Source: Plutella xylostella
Taxonomy: Eukaryota; Arthropoda; Insecta; Lepidoptera; Plutellidae
Assembly (NCBI RefSeq): GCF_932276165.1
Contig: NC_064001.1
Span: forward strand, 6,889,501-6,953,500
Direction of reading: 5' to 3'
DNA length: 64,000 nt
The position numbers were made by a program, and so were the translations under genes. Shown piece by piece: positions 33,161-43,372 of this stretch; within the stretch, counting starts at the first letter, position 1; each line of letters opens with the position of its first letter. The notes beneath the pieces are model-generated. The model did not search any database. It was given only the letters and a program-made list of their open reading frames with translations, and was not told the DNA's origin.

Positions 33161-34184
33161 TACCTTCTCTGTGGATCTAGTCTGTCAGTCACCCGTCAGT
33201 CATTGTTGTTTACTTGTTTACAATAATTATTACCTAAAAGGGAAAAGGTACCTACAATGGACAACATTTCATTTTCTTTACCCTATATTTTTATTAGCTA
33301 TTCGGAAAATTTATAGAAAATTAGAGGACCCGTATTTTTTTATTTTGTATATACATTAATTTTTGCATGTTATTTTTAACTTTAAAGTTAATTATTTTAA
33401 AACCGGAAGTATCGTCACATATTAGGTTCAATTTTTAATTTTGTCTATTGCCTTAGTCTCGAAAAAAAACATAAATGACACTGACAAGTGACATTTAAAC
33501 TTTGTTTACATGCCAACCAATAAATGGGTCATTTTCAAATGGCATTGATGATACAAAGTACTTATCATGTAAAAAAATAACCAGAAGCATTTTTCAGAAG
33601 CATTTTTTCAGCTGTGTAGGCGGTGGCATGCTCTGGGACATATTATATAGAGGTCATCTCTTAATACGTACTAACCATTATATATAATAAATAAACAAAT
33701 AGTCAGAAAGTGTCAGAACAGAATTTATGAAAATGACCCAAATAAACAAAAACTTCACGATAAAACGTCAACGTCAATCAAAAATGAAAGTGACAGTTAC
33801 TTTGTTTTTAAATCTATAGGCTTTGCTCATCAAAATGCATCGCACCTGATGCATGACGTCATCAGCACTTTTTTACTATTTCATGATTTTCTCGAAAATG
33901 ATACATCCAAAAAATACAAAAACATTTTTTTTGTGGCCTTTAGAGCTAAATCTCGAAATGGTTTTCGATTTATAGCAGCTTTAGTTTTTTGAAATGTTGT
34001 CCATTCTATCTTTTGATTACCAAGCCTTGTTCCTCATCTGGTTTTATGTTGTGTGTGCTGTGAATACGTGTGACCTATGTTATGAAGCATAAAAAGAAAA
34101 TGTTCTGTATTCATAAAAGATTGAAGAATTGTGTATCAATAAAGTGATACTTATGGAGTAAAATGAAATGTCTACAATGGATTG
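33161..34184. other. Non-coding spacer between the two LTR elements
   Basis: About 1 kb AT-rich genomic DNA with no gene signal seen. The last five bases (GATTG) are the BEL target copy. Confidence 0.45.
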
Positions 34185-34926
34185 TGTAGCGGATTGCTTA
34201 CAGTTGCAAAACGAAGATAACCGATGGCCGTAATCCACTTGAACTTGCTTCTTAAGGTTGTTGAATACCTAGGCTTAGGTAGGTGACCGGGGCAGAAGTA
34301 AAACTCCAGTTTCTTTCTTGAAAAGTGAGCAGAAAGGGAGGCAGAAGTGTTTTCAGGCTTCTTCTAGTCTTCTTATTGTTCCTCTGTTCGGCTGGCGTAG
34401 TACAATTTGTACCTAGCGAAATGGTTGCTTAGCTACCTCGAAGCTATGCCGCACAGACGAACCTTGTTTTTTACTCATTTTTTATTGCCCTCTTTTGCTT
34501 CCCTTTACTGTTTCAAACGCATTTATTTATTATAAAGACTTAACCTATGTACATTTTAACGTTTTAATCAACTTAATTACTAAATAATCTAGCAGGGAAA
34601 TAAAACGCACCTACTCTAGGTACATAAACTAAAAAGTTATTACAATTTTCCTTACATTTTACTAAGTAATTTCTAACATTGCACAATCATCAATATCTCT
34701 TTATTGAACTTAAAACTAGTTAATAACTTATGTACATGAATAAAATAAACATAATCATCATGATTTTAAACAGAAAAAAGGTAAATAACACAATCAAATT
34801 TTCACAGAAAATAAGACCCAGGCGGAATTGGTCACGCAAGCGCTATCTGTTTAGCGCAGTATAAACATGGCCGCTTTTGGCATTGTTTACCGCGGTGCGT
34901 ATTGTTTTCAGCATTCGTCGTCAACA
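34185..34926 (-). repeat. 3' LTR of the BEL/Pao element
   Basis: 742 bp, matches 39634-40375 without a difference that I could see. Ends are TGT...ACA. Confidence 0.92.
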
Positions 34927-34938
34927 GTCTCCCCCTCG
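34927..34938 (-). promoter_or_regulatory. Polypurine tract of the BEL/Pao element
   Basis: GAGGGGGAGAC on the minus strand directly before the 3' LTR; priming site for plus-strand synthesis. Confidence 0.7.
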
Positions 34939-37900
34939 TTACGTAGTAACCGGTTGCAGGTTCTGGCGGCAGGATGCTGAAGTCATATCGGGTGGTGCTG
35001 TGGTCGTCAGGATGATCAGCCTCGTTGCAGGTCTTCGCAGGATGCCGTGCCTGGTTCTCACGTCTACGATTCTTACTGTGCCGTCTGGTCCTGGGTGTGT
35101 CGCGACGATCTCGCCTCTAGGCCACGTACCACGTGGTAGTGAAGAGTCCACGATTAGTACGATGTCACCGACCTTTGGGTTAGTGTAAGGTCGGCCTGGG
35201 TGGCGGCGTGGCAGCAGTGTAGGTAGGTACTCCTTCGTCCATCGTGCCCAGAAGTGATCCGCTAGGAGTTGGCAGGTCTTCCACGTCGCAGTACCAACAA
35301 GAGAACTATTGTGAAACGTTCCCAGTGTCGGCAGACCACATGATTTTCCAATCAGAAAGTGGTTAGGTGTTAGTGCTTCCTCTGCGTCTGGGTCTAGACT
35401 TATTTCAGTGAGTGGCCTTGAGTTTACCACATGTTCGACTTCCAGGAGTAGTGTGTGAAGCACCTCTTCTTTGGGCGATCTTTCATTCAGAGTTGCTGCT
35501 AGTGCTGTCTTCACGGAGCGTACGAGGCGTTCCCAGGCTCCGCCCATGTGTGGGGCCCCGGGAGGGATGAATTTCCACGTGATTCCGTAGTTTTCAGTTT
35601 CTCGTACTAAGTCTGTTTGTGATAGACTTTTCAGCTGTTCTTGAAGTTCTTTGTTCGCACCCACAAAGTTAGTTCCGTTGTCGCTGTATATTGTTGCAGG
35701 GGTCGATCTGCGGGCAGCCATTCGCCTCAGCGCCAGTATCATAGAGTCGGTTGAGAGTGAGTTGGCCAACTCTAGATGGATTGCACGCGTAGTCAGGCAT
35801 GTGAATAATGCACCCCAGCGTTTTTCGTGACGTCTTCCAACTGTCACAGTCATTGGGCCAAAGTAGTCCACGGCGGTACGTGTGAAGGGCCGTTGATAAC
35901 TATTCAGTCTTTCTTTAGGTAGGTCGCCCAGGGGAGCACTCTGTGGTTTCTGTCGGCGTATTTTGCACGTTAGGCATTCTCTTGTTATCTTCTTCACGGA
36001 GTTACGTAATTTCGTCACGTAGTATCGTTGTCTTATCTCATTCATGACTGTTTGATGGTTGCCATGGTGAAGTTGTCGGTGTTTCTCTTCAATGAGTAGG
36101 AGCGTGACGTAGTGACTTCCATCGAGCACGGCGGGGTTCTTGTAGTCGTGAGGTAGGTATGGAGCGGCGCCGACTCTCGTTGATAGGTATATTATGTCGT
36201 CTTCAGTTTTCAGCGTGAGCGTCAGGTTTTTCAGTTTTGAGCTTTTAGGTATTTTGGTGTTATTTTTCAGGTGATGTTTTTCGCTCTTGAAGCAGTCGTC
36301 TTGTATCTTGCGGATTAGGTATTTTTCAGCTTTGTTTAGGTATTCTTGCGTAAGTATCACGTAATTTATTGTGCTCCGTTGTTGAGTAGGAACAATTTTG
36401 CGCGGGATGGTTTTGGCAGTCTTCTTGATACGCCAAGTGGTATCTTGTGTAATTTTCTTAGTTACTTGAATTTGGTTATTTCTTGGTTTAATTAGTTTCT
36501 TGAATATGTCGACGGCTTGAAACACGCGGGCGGTCGCTCGTAGCAGTCGCGTGAATTTTGAAAACTTTTCAGGTTTGATGAGCTGTTCTTCAGTGTTGAT
36601 GACGTGCAGGGCGCAGTTTGGTTTTTCTTCACCGGTAGTAGGTATGTTGGGAGAGCTTTTGTCTTCTGGCCTGGCTTGTAGTCGTCGGCATGTTGTTTCC
36701 AGTATCTCGTTGGCTTTCTTCTTGGGGTCATTTGAAGGCGTTTTGGGAGTTACGCCTAGAGACTCGATGCTGAAGTGATGTTTGATCAGCTCGTCCATCT
36801 TGTCTTCGCCAGTTGTTTGTATGTGGTTCACAGCTAACACTGGTCTTGTACTGAATGTTGCACAACCGTGTAATGTCCAGCCTAGTCTTGTGAGTGAGGC
36901 TACAGGTTTGTTTCGGTCTCCGGATTTCACGTCTTGTGATATGATTAGATGCCAGTTGTCTTGTCCAATCACTAATTTCGGCCGTACGTTGTCGTAGGTA
37001 ATTACGTCGGCGATGTCGGACAGGTGCGGACAGTCTTCTATTAGTGTGTGTGGCACCATTTGTGACGAAATGCTCAGCTTCGAAATCGTGTAGGCATTCA
37101 TTTTTTCAATGTTTCGTGCGTATCTTCCTTGAATCTTCAGTTTCAGTCGCCTTGAGTCGGGCTCGTTCATTCGATGTCCGCCGATGCCTTCTATGCATAG
37201 ACCTTCCTTTGGACCGGTGGCTCCGATGCAGTCGGCCACTTCTTCCTCCATGAGTGTGATGGTGGCTCCTTCATCCAGCAGGGCGTAGACTTCAGTAGTA
37301 TTCTTCGGGCCGTATAACTTCACTGGCACTATCTTCAGGTATCCTTTCATGGTGCATAGGGTGTTCACTGAGTGCGTCTGCTTGTCTTTAGCTTGCTGTG
37401 GTGTATTCGTGGGTTGTGTGTCTTTAGGCTCGGCCGACTCCTTCTCGCCTTCCTTGTCTCGGTGGAGGAGCCTGTGATGTGATCCTCTGCACCCGTTTTT
37501 TCCACATGGTTTCGCGCGGCAGTTGAAACCCCGGTGTGTGGAGCTCAGGCATTGAAAACACACGTATGCTTTCTTGGCAACCTCCCATTTTTCTTCCAGT
37601 GGTAGCTTCATAAATTTCTTGCATGATTTCAGAGCGTGTTTGTTACTGCAGGCTGGGCACTCTTGATTGTCCTTCCGAGAGGTCAACATAACTTGGTGGT
37701 ATTCTTCATCGTCGTCGATGATCGACTCGTTCTCGGACTCGGCACTGCTGTCGCTTATTTCTTCTTCATAGTTGTCCGCTCTTGTCATGTGCACTTTGTT
37801 CTTCATGCGGTTGCGCAGTGGTTCTCTCTCCTTCTTGATGTATGGTCGGCTCTCGAACTCGCAGGCTTCGAATTGATCGGCGGTCCGGTTCAGGAAAGAC

Positions 37901-39249
37901 GTGAGCGCGAGTAATACTGGCCATTCTCGTGCTTCTTCTGCGGCTTTATATTCAAACCACTTGAATCTGATCATGATGCTCATCTTCGATAATATCTTCT
38001 CATATATGTCTTCAGAGTGTAGCATGTGTGTGCGCTTCGTAAGTTGAATGGTGTTCACCACGTTGGCTACGACCCCGGCGAAGTGAGCGAGGTTGCGAGC
38101 GTCGTCAGACAGCGGCTTCATTTTCTCGATGATTTCTAGTTCGCTTCTTATCAGTCGTAGTGGTTGACCGAATCTTCGTTGTAATGTGTCGATGATAAGC
38201 TTCGGATTTGTATCGTTGAATAACATCGAACGTACTGCTTCTTTAGCTTTTCCTTGTATGGCTTTTCTGAGCCTTGCGATGTTCTCAATCTCGCTGAAGT
38301 ACATCTCTGTATCTCTGTATGTCGCTCTGAATGCGATCCAGTCGCTCGGCTCCCCGGTGAATGTATGCAGCTCACTCATGTACCGGGGTGCGATCGGCGG
38401 CGGCTGATGATGATGAACTTGTCCATCATATGGGGTGGCGCGTGTGTGCGGCGCCGTAGGTTTGCCGTTGTAGAGACGTGGCGGTTCTGACATGTGGGGT
38501 GCCTGTTCACAGTATCTTCCGTACTCCAGTCGCTCCCCCTCGTGTCGTCTTGCCGATGTGTGAGCTTCCACGTGTGATGTTGGAAGTGAAGTGAAGCGCT
38601 TCGCTGTTGATTCCTCGACCCATTTGTCAATATGGCTCGATCGTCCGGCCTGGCCATGAGGCTCGTCGTTGTCCTCCTCCAGGTCGCTCAGATCTGTCTC
38701 GGATTCCAGGTGAATCAGCTCCAGCCTCATCTTGGCTAGCTCCTGTTCAGCTTGCGCCTTCTTCGCTTCTTGTCGCTTGATCTCGATCATCTGTTCGATT
38801 TCCTTCCTTCTTCTTATTGTCTTCGATGTCGAGGCGTGCGACGTTGGCCTCCTTCGAGGTACCACAGTGTGCTCTGACCCGGCCCTCTTCTCGTGATGGG
38901 TCGGTGCAGTCATCTCTCTCTCCATTGGCTTGTTGCTGGTACTTTGCTTGCTGGCCGGCTCGTCGAGTTTGGCAGTCGACTTGGCTGAGTTTCTTGACGT
39001 TCTTGAGGTTCCCGTTGCCCCGGACGTGCCCGTGGTACCGGACGTGCCCGTGGTGCCGGACGTGCCCGTGGTGCCGGACGTGCCCGTGGTGCCGGTGGCC
39101 TCCGTGGATCTGGTGGCGTCGGTTGTTGCTGTCGATGCTGACTCTGCCGGCGAGTTGTTCGTTGTGCCTTCTCTCTCGCGAGTTTCGACGGCTCTCCCTT
39201 CAGCGGTGGGGGTCGTGTTCCGACTGGTCTTCGCTCGTGTGTTCATCAT
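34939..39249 (-). CDS. BEL/Pao Gag-protease-integrase polyprotein with internal RT-RNase H deletion
   Basis: 1436 residues, no stop. Residues 52-80 hold a TGTSGT-type repeat, and about 145-195 is a coiled coil. A DUF1759-type Gag domain covers about 285-450 (TFTGEPSDWIAF). Zinc knuckles lie at about 531-597. A DUF1758-type retropepsin follows at 650-800, with ALLDEGATITLM around the catalytic D659, then the linker LIKHHFSIESLGV (821-833). RT motifs should come next, but after about residue 858 the frame passes within 40 residues into the post-RNase H segment (KFTRLLRATARVFQ). The integrase has its H...H...CX2C zinc site (H1057, H1061, C1092, C1095) and a D1128, D1190, E1240 triad, ending in the usual PRGTWPRG tail. 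BEL Pol proteins normally have several hundred more residues. The deletion is in frame. Confidence 0.93.
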   Translation of the reverse strand: MMNTRAKTSRNTTPTAEGRAVETREREGTTNNSPAESASTATTDATRSTEATGTTGTSGTTGTSGTTGTSGTTGTSGATGTSRTSRNSAKSTAKLDEPASKQSTSNKPMEREMTAPTHHEKRAGSEHTVVPRRRPTSHASTSKTIRRRKEIEQMIEIKRQEAKKAQAEQELAKMRLELIHLESETDLSDLEEDNDEPHGQAGRSSHIDKWVEESTAKRFTSLPTSHVEAHTSARRHEGERLEYGRYCEQAPHMSEPPRLYNGKPTAPHTRATPYDGQVHHHQPPPIAPRYMSELHTFTGEPSDWIAFRATYRDTEMYFSEIENIARLRKAIQGKAKEAVRSMLFNDTNPKLIIDTLQRRFGQPLRLIRSELEIIEKMKPLSDDARNLAHFAGVVANVVNTIQLTKRTHMLHSEDIYEKILSKMSIMIRFKWFEYKAAEEAREWPVLLALTSFLNRTADQFEACEFESRPYIKKEREPLRNRMKNKVHMTRADNYEEEISDSSAESENESIIDDDEEYHQVMLTSRKDNQECPACSNKHALKSCKKFMKLPLEEKWEVAKKAYVCFQCLSSTHRGFNCRAKPCGKNGCRGSHHRLLHRDKEGEKESAEPKDTQPTNTPQQAKDKQTHSVNTLCTMKGYLKIVPVKLYGPKNTTEVYALLDEGATITLMEEEVADCIGATGPKEGLCIEGIGGHRMNEPDSRRLKLKIQGRYARNIEKMNAYTISKLSISSQMVPHTLIEDCPHLSDIADVITYDNVRPKLVIGQDNWHLIISQDVKSGDRNKPVASLTRLGWTLHGCATFSTRPVLAVNHIQTTGEDKMDELIKHHFSIESLGVTPKTPSNDPKKKANEILETTCRRLQARPEDKSSPNIPTTGEEKPNCALHVINTEEQLIKPEKFSKFTRLLRATARVFQAVDIFKKLIKPRNNQIQVTKKITQDTTWRIKKTAKTIPRKIVPTQQRSTINYVILTQEYLNKAEKYLIRKIQDDCFKSEKHHLKNNTKIPKSSKLKNLTLTLKTEDDIIYLSTRVGAAPYLPHDYKNPAVLDGSHYVTLLLIEEKHRQLHHGNHQTVMNEIRQRYYVTKLRNSVKKITRECLTCKIRRQKPQSAPLGDLPKERLNSYQRPFTRTAVDYFGPMTVTVGRRHEKRWGALFTCLTTRAIHLELANSLSTDSMILALRRMAARRSTPATIYSDNGTNFVGANKELQEQLKSLSQTDLVRETENYGITWKFIPPGAPHMGGAWERLVRSVKTALAATLNERSPKEEVLHTLLLEVEHVVNSRPLTEISLDPDAEEALTPNHFLIGKSCGLPTLGTFHNSSLVGTATWKTCQLLADHFWARWTKEYLPTLLPRRHPGRPYTNPKVGDIVLIVDSSLPRGTWPRGEIVATHPGPDGTVRIVDVRTRHGILRRPATRLIILTTTAPPDMTSASCRQNLQPVTT
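39018..39096 (-). repeat. 18-bp coding minisatellite in BEL gag
   Basis: About 4.5 tandem copies of an 18-bp unit (CCGGACGTGCCCGTGGTG on the plus strand) encode the Thr-Ser-Gly repeat near the Gag N-terminus. Such units change in copy number by slippage without breaking the frame. Confidence 0.8.
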
Positions 39250-39354
39250 GTCGCCGTTCTTCTTGATGTGGGCTCCACTTGATGTCCCTCGGCGATCTTC
39301 TCACGTACAAGGCGAAGGCAGTCTACTTGGATCGACCGCACCGCTTCTAAAGCG

Positions 39355-39687
39355 TTAATTGCAAATACGCAACGTCAAGGTGTTACGTAATGCAACCGCG
39401 CTGAGCGCGTAGTTTCTCGAACACTCCGCCTCTTCTGTGGGACGCTTAGCAATATACGAGCCGATAGAGTGGCAACGTAATCGCATCAGCGTAGGCTTCG
39501 AATCGTCCTCTTCACAGCGTATTACTCCCAGTAATCGCTTATAGGTTTGATTCTCCTCCTCTTCAGCTGCTGGTCTCCTCCTCTTCGATGAAGCTTCTTG
39601 GTTGCAGAATCCGGCACTCGAAGGACCATGAACTGTAGCGGATTGCTTACAGTTGCAAAACGAAGATAACCGATGGCCGTAATCCAC
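39355..39687 (-). other. Upstream open frame in the BEL leader
   Basis: A 110-codon frame begins inside the 5' LTR and ends about 105 bases before the polyprotein start. It resembles no family that I know and spans the primer site, so it is probably not a conserved protein. If the RNA starts upstream of 39687 it would act as an upstream ORF. Confidence 0.25.
39611..39628 (-). promoter_or_regulatory. Primer binding site of the BEL/Pao element
   Basis: TGGTCCTTCGAGTGCCGG on the minus strand, five bases after the 5' LTR; it starts with TGG for the tRNA CCA end. Confidence 0.7.
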
Positions 39688-40375
39688 TTGAACTTGCTTC
39701 TTAAGGTTGTTGAATACCTAGGCTTAGGTAGGTGACCGGGGCAGAAGTAAAACTCCAGTTTCTTTCTTGAAAAGTGAGCAGAAAGGGAGGCAGAAGTGTT
39801 TTCAGGCTTCTTCTAGTCTTCTTATTGTTCCTCTGTTCGGCTGGCGTAGTACAATTTGTACCTAGCGAAATGGTTGCTTAGCTACCTCGAAGCTATGCCG
39901 CACAGACGAACCTTGTTTTTTACTCATTTTTTATTGCCCTCTTTTGCTTCCCTTTACTGTTTCAAACGCATTTATTTATTATAAAGACTTAACCTATGTA
40001 CATTTTAACGTTTTAATCAACTTAATTACTAAATAATCTAGCAGGGAAATAAAACGCACCTACTCTAGGTACATAAACTAAAAAGTTATTACAATTTTCC
40101 TTACATTTTACTAAGTAATTTCTAACATTGCACAATCATCAATATCTCTTTATTGAACTTAAAACTAGTTAATAACTTATGTACATGAATAAAATAAACA
40201 TAATCATCATGATTTTAAACAGAAAAAAGGTAAATAACACAATCAAATTTTCACAGAAAATAAGACCCAGGCGGAATTGGTCACGCAAGCGCTATCTGTT
40301 TAGCGCAGTATAAACATGGCCGCTTTTGGCATTGTTTACCGCGGTGCGTATTGTTTTCAGCATTCGTCGTCAACA
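39634..40375 (-). repeat. 5' LTR of the BEL/Pao element
   Basis: 742 bp, same as 34185-34926. It should carry the promoter; no TATA box stands out. Confidence 0.92.
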
Positions 40376-40545
40376 GATTGGGTACTTTGAGTAGCCAAAA
40401 TCTCGGTAGGTACCTTGACGATGTGGCTCCACGAGTGTGGTGCTGATGCACGCATACTTTTTTATTGACCTTGGCTTTGAATTGTTTGGCCTTGACCTTG
40501 GCTTTCAAGTTCATGGTCATTCTGTCAAACGTACCTAAACATGAA

Positions 40546-40700
40546 TAGGGTGACTATGCAATTTTAAAATGTACTAAATAAAACTGTTTTATGTTGGTCA
40601 GCTTAAAGCAAATAATATACGTTTTTAATGTCTTATCGTGTTCAGTATCATCAGCTGTATCTACCATTTCCCGCTCCAACGCAATCAAGTTAACACCCTG
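40546..40700 (-). mobile_element. Short TIR repeat, family C copy 2
   Basis: Reversed copy of the repeat at 21459-21614, with CAGGGTGTTAAC at its right end followed by TA and TAGGGTGACT at the left. Non-coding. Confidence 0.5.
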
Positions 40701-41035
40701 TATACTAGTATAAGTACTTGAGTACTTGTCAAAGGTTATGAGGGTTACTCTAGCTAATCTGGTTTCACAAAAAAATTAAATAACGAGCTCCCATGGATTC
40801 GGCACGTTTTTAAATGCAATAAGATACTTCATACTAAAAACATCATTATTATTTAAAAAATCATTGCTAGGTACAAGGTATACAGTATACAACTCTATAC
40901 ATCGGTATGGAGTTGTATACTTATATATAAAGTACAAATTATTATAAATGGGTTCTTAATTGAAAACACGGATATGCAACGAATGACTCCCCTATGTAGT
41001 CAATCGTATTGTTGTTCGATTATCTGATTTACTTA

Positions 41036-41170
41036 GAATAGAATAGAATAGAATATACCATTATTGAACACCACAAATTAAATCATACAAAGAGAACTTA
41101 TAAACTAGGAACAATGGAACAATAGGCGGCCTTATCGCTAAAAGCGATCTCTTACAGGCGACCTTAAACA
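41036..41170 (-). mobile_element. LINE 3' end with AGAAT microsatellite tail
   Basis: On the minus strand a GATCGCTTTTAGCGATAAGG hairpin (stem at 41130-41150) is followed about 75 bp on by repeated TTCTA units (41036-41058). The hairpin plus a microsatellite tail is typical of certain CR1/L2-like LINE ends in Lepidoptera. 5'-truncated; no ORF. Confidence 0.5.
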
Positions 41171-42528
41171 TAAAGAAATAAAAGTAAAGAAAATTTGAGG
41201 GCGGTGTACCTACTACCTAACTACTTGTAATATACATAAATAAACTATACATACTATAGGTATAGCTACATAAATACTAACATAAGTTACTTACTGAAAA
41301 TCTATTTTTTTCAGTAATATGGGAGATAACTTTAATAAAAATACATACCTAAGTATACGCATCGTGAACTAACGGAATGAAATTGACACTACCCGTTATT
41401 TTAGCGTCAACATTATTTATTATTCATAGTAGTATACTTACTTGAAGCTCCGTAAAAGCTTGAAAATCAGTCGCCGACCACGACGTTTGTCAGAAAACAT
41501 AACAAACATCTTTTATCTAGCCTGTATTTTGGAATATTTACCCAAATAGGTGGTGAGTTCTTAACGGTTAGTGGTTTGTTTGTTATTTTCGAAGAATACA
41601 AACACATTAATGGTTACAACATTTTGGTAGCTGTTAAAATAATAATTTCACGGAACTTTAGTTTATTCAAAACAACTTTGATAATATGCCAATAGGTTTA
41701 TATTTCTACCTATCTAATGAGAATGTAAATTTTTGAAACTGAATGTACAACTTTATATTCAATTATAAGATAAAAGTAATGTAGTCAGTAAACTACGCTA
41801 CTTATACCTTATTCCTCAAATTCATTAAAAACAATTGAATTTAATAAATGCTAACCCTTTTTTCGCGTCACCGCATCGAACAACAACCTCACGGACTCGG
41901 TTATTTATACTCAATGCGTCACTGCATGATAATCTCTCGAGAAGAAGTCACTATATCCATTATCCATTGTATTCCAAATAACATTATGTTTCACACTATC
42001 CTGTTGCCCACGCAACACGCGCCACCAGCGACAATACCGTTATGACAAGCCAACATTTTCACTCCCCACAACTTTACTGCTCCGTTCCGTCAAACGTGAA
42101 CAATTGAAAACTTTATACACACATCCATCCAAAAGACACACGTTCCAGCTCATTACAAAACGGTTAGTTCTGTTACGGAAACAGTGTTTGTACAGCGAAG
42201 TTCCTCTAAATTTGTACCAGGCTGAAGTATAAATTTACATAGTAATGAAAACCTGGCAAAGTTTGAAGTCTTAGATTCGGGTAATGTATAGTTCACATAT
42301 TGAACACGTCAATGTCAAGCGAATTTTGGATTTGTGGCTGCGGGAATAGAGGCTATTTTAGGTACTGTATGTGCCGATTCCCTTTGGTTTATTCATTATG
42401 TAAGGACGTGTTTTCTTGGCTACCGCACAACGGGTTCTGGACTCTATTAAATCGACTGTTTCGGGTGCCGATAGCGCGACTATCACACCAAAACATAAAA
42501 ATACAAATGATATTACACCAACAATATA
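41171..42528. other. Non-coding stretch
   Basis: No coding, RNA or repeat boundary seen. Confidence 0.35.
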
Positions 42529-42750
42529 CACTCACGGGCAATGAAAAGGCTCCACTCAGAAAACGCCGACACCAAATTTTTTCAAAAATTTACTAAAATG
42601 TTAACAAAATCTTACCGTTTTTAGTTGGTAATAACCTGATGCTCTATTAAATGTACTTCAATGCTACAAAAGGCGCCATTAAGCTAGCCTTTTCCGTTTA
42701 GGAGTAATTTGGTAATTTTCTTAGTGGAACCTTTTCATTGCCTGTGAGTG
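42529..42750. mobile_element. TA-flanked MITE, family A copy 3
   Basis: 222 bp, TIRs CACTCACGGGCAATGAAAAG / CACTCACAGGCAATGAAAAG, TA at 42527-42528 and 42751-42752. The most regular of the three copies. Confidence 0.82.
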
Positions 42751-43267
42751 TATTTTTATAATAATGAGTGAAATAGTACATTCAGGATTCGGTAGGAAAA
42801 GATATAGCGAACGGGAAGTAGAAATTTCATCGCAGAACATGCTGGCTGTAGCACTGGATTTTAATTTCCTCTTTGCGATATTGCTGTTGCAATTTTAAAG
42901 TGGAAATGACATCACTAAGAGAAAGAAACGTTTTGTTTGGTAAGTGATTATGTACATCCACAGATAAAAGTTTATGTTTCAATAAATGTCCCACAAAATC
43001 ATTAATTATATCTGGGTTAGCTAGGTAGCATGTTTTGAAAAATATTTCCTTTGTTCGTTTATGTTAATTTATTGTTAGGTATGTACTTTTGTACTTTACA
43101 TTTATAACATTATATTACTATGTACCGGATGACACCACAGAATATTCATAACCGGGTTATGTTTCTTTTGATAACAGCTGGCTTCACGCAAGAATGCATA
43201 GGTAAGTGTTCACAGTATCTGCTTGAAATATTACATGCATATTGTAGGTGAATATTTCACATACTGC

Positions 43268-43372
43268 CGGCGTAGCATCTTAGTCTCATGTTCGCTACGT
43301 AGCGTAGGCGTGTGTAGCCGCGTAGCCCGTAGCGGCGCTCGTAGCACGTAGCCGCGTAGCAAGCAGCGTAGC
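43268..43372. repeat. Degenerate CGTAGC tandem array
   Basis: About a dozen CGTAGC or CGTAG units with irregular spacing over 105 bp, GC-rich against AT-rich flanks. It crosses no recognised gene. It could be a minisatellite or the core of a MITE. Confidence 0.6.

Larger units (their letters stand above)
34185..40375 (-). mobile_element. BEL/Pao LTR retrotransposon lacking RT-RNase H
   Basis: A 6.2-kb minus-strand element. Two 742-bp LTRs (TGTTGA...CTACA on the minus strand) look identical by eye, and a GATTG duplication flanks them (34180-34184, 40376-40380). A primer site and a polypurine tract are in place. The single ORF has Gag, protease and integrase of the BEL/Pao type but no RT or RNase H. 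Identical LTRs and a clean duplication imply a very recent insertion. The missing enzyme would have to come from a related element. Confidence 0.93.

Noticed and set aside
34939..39249. RT hidden in another frame of the BEL element
   Set aside because: I looked for YMDD/YVDD-like blocks and RNase H motifs in the other frames between protease and integrase; there is no room for them and none is seen.
40281..40520. Minus-strand frame starting MTMNLKAKVKAK
   Set aside because: It crosses the end of the BEL LTR, so it was created by the insertion, and its start is a short GCCTTG-type repeat.
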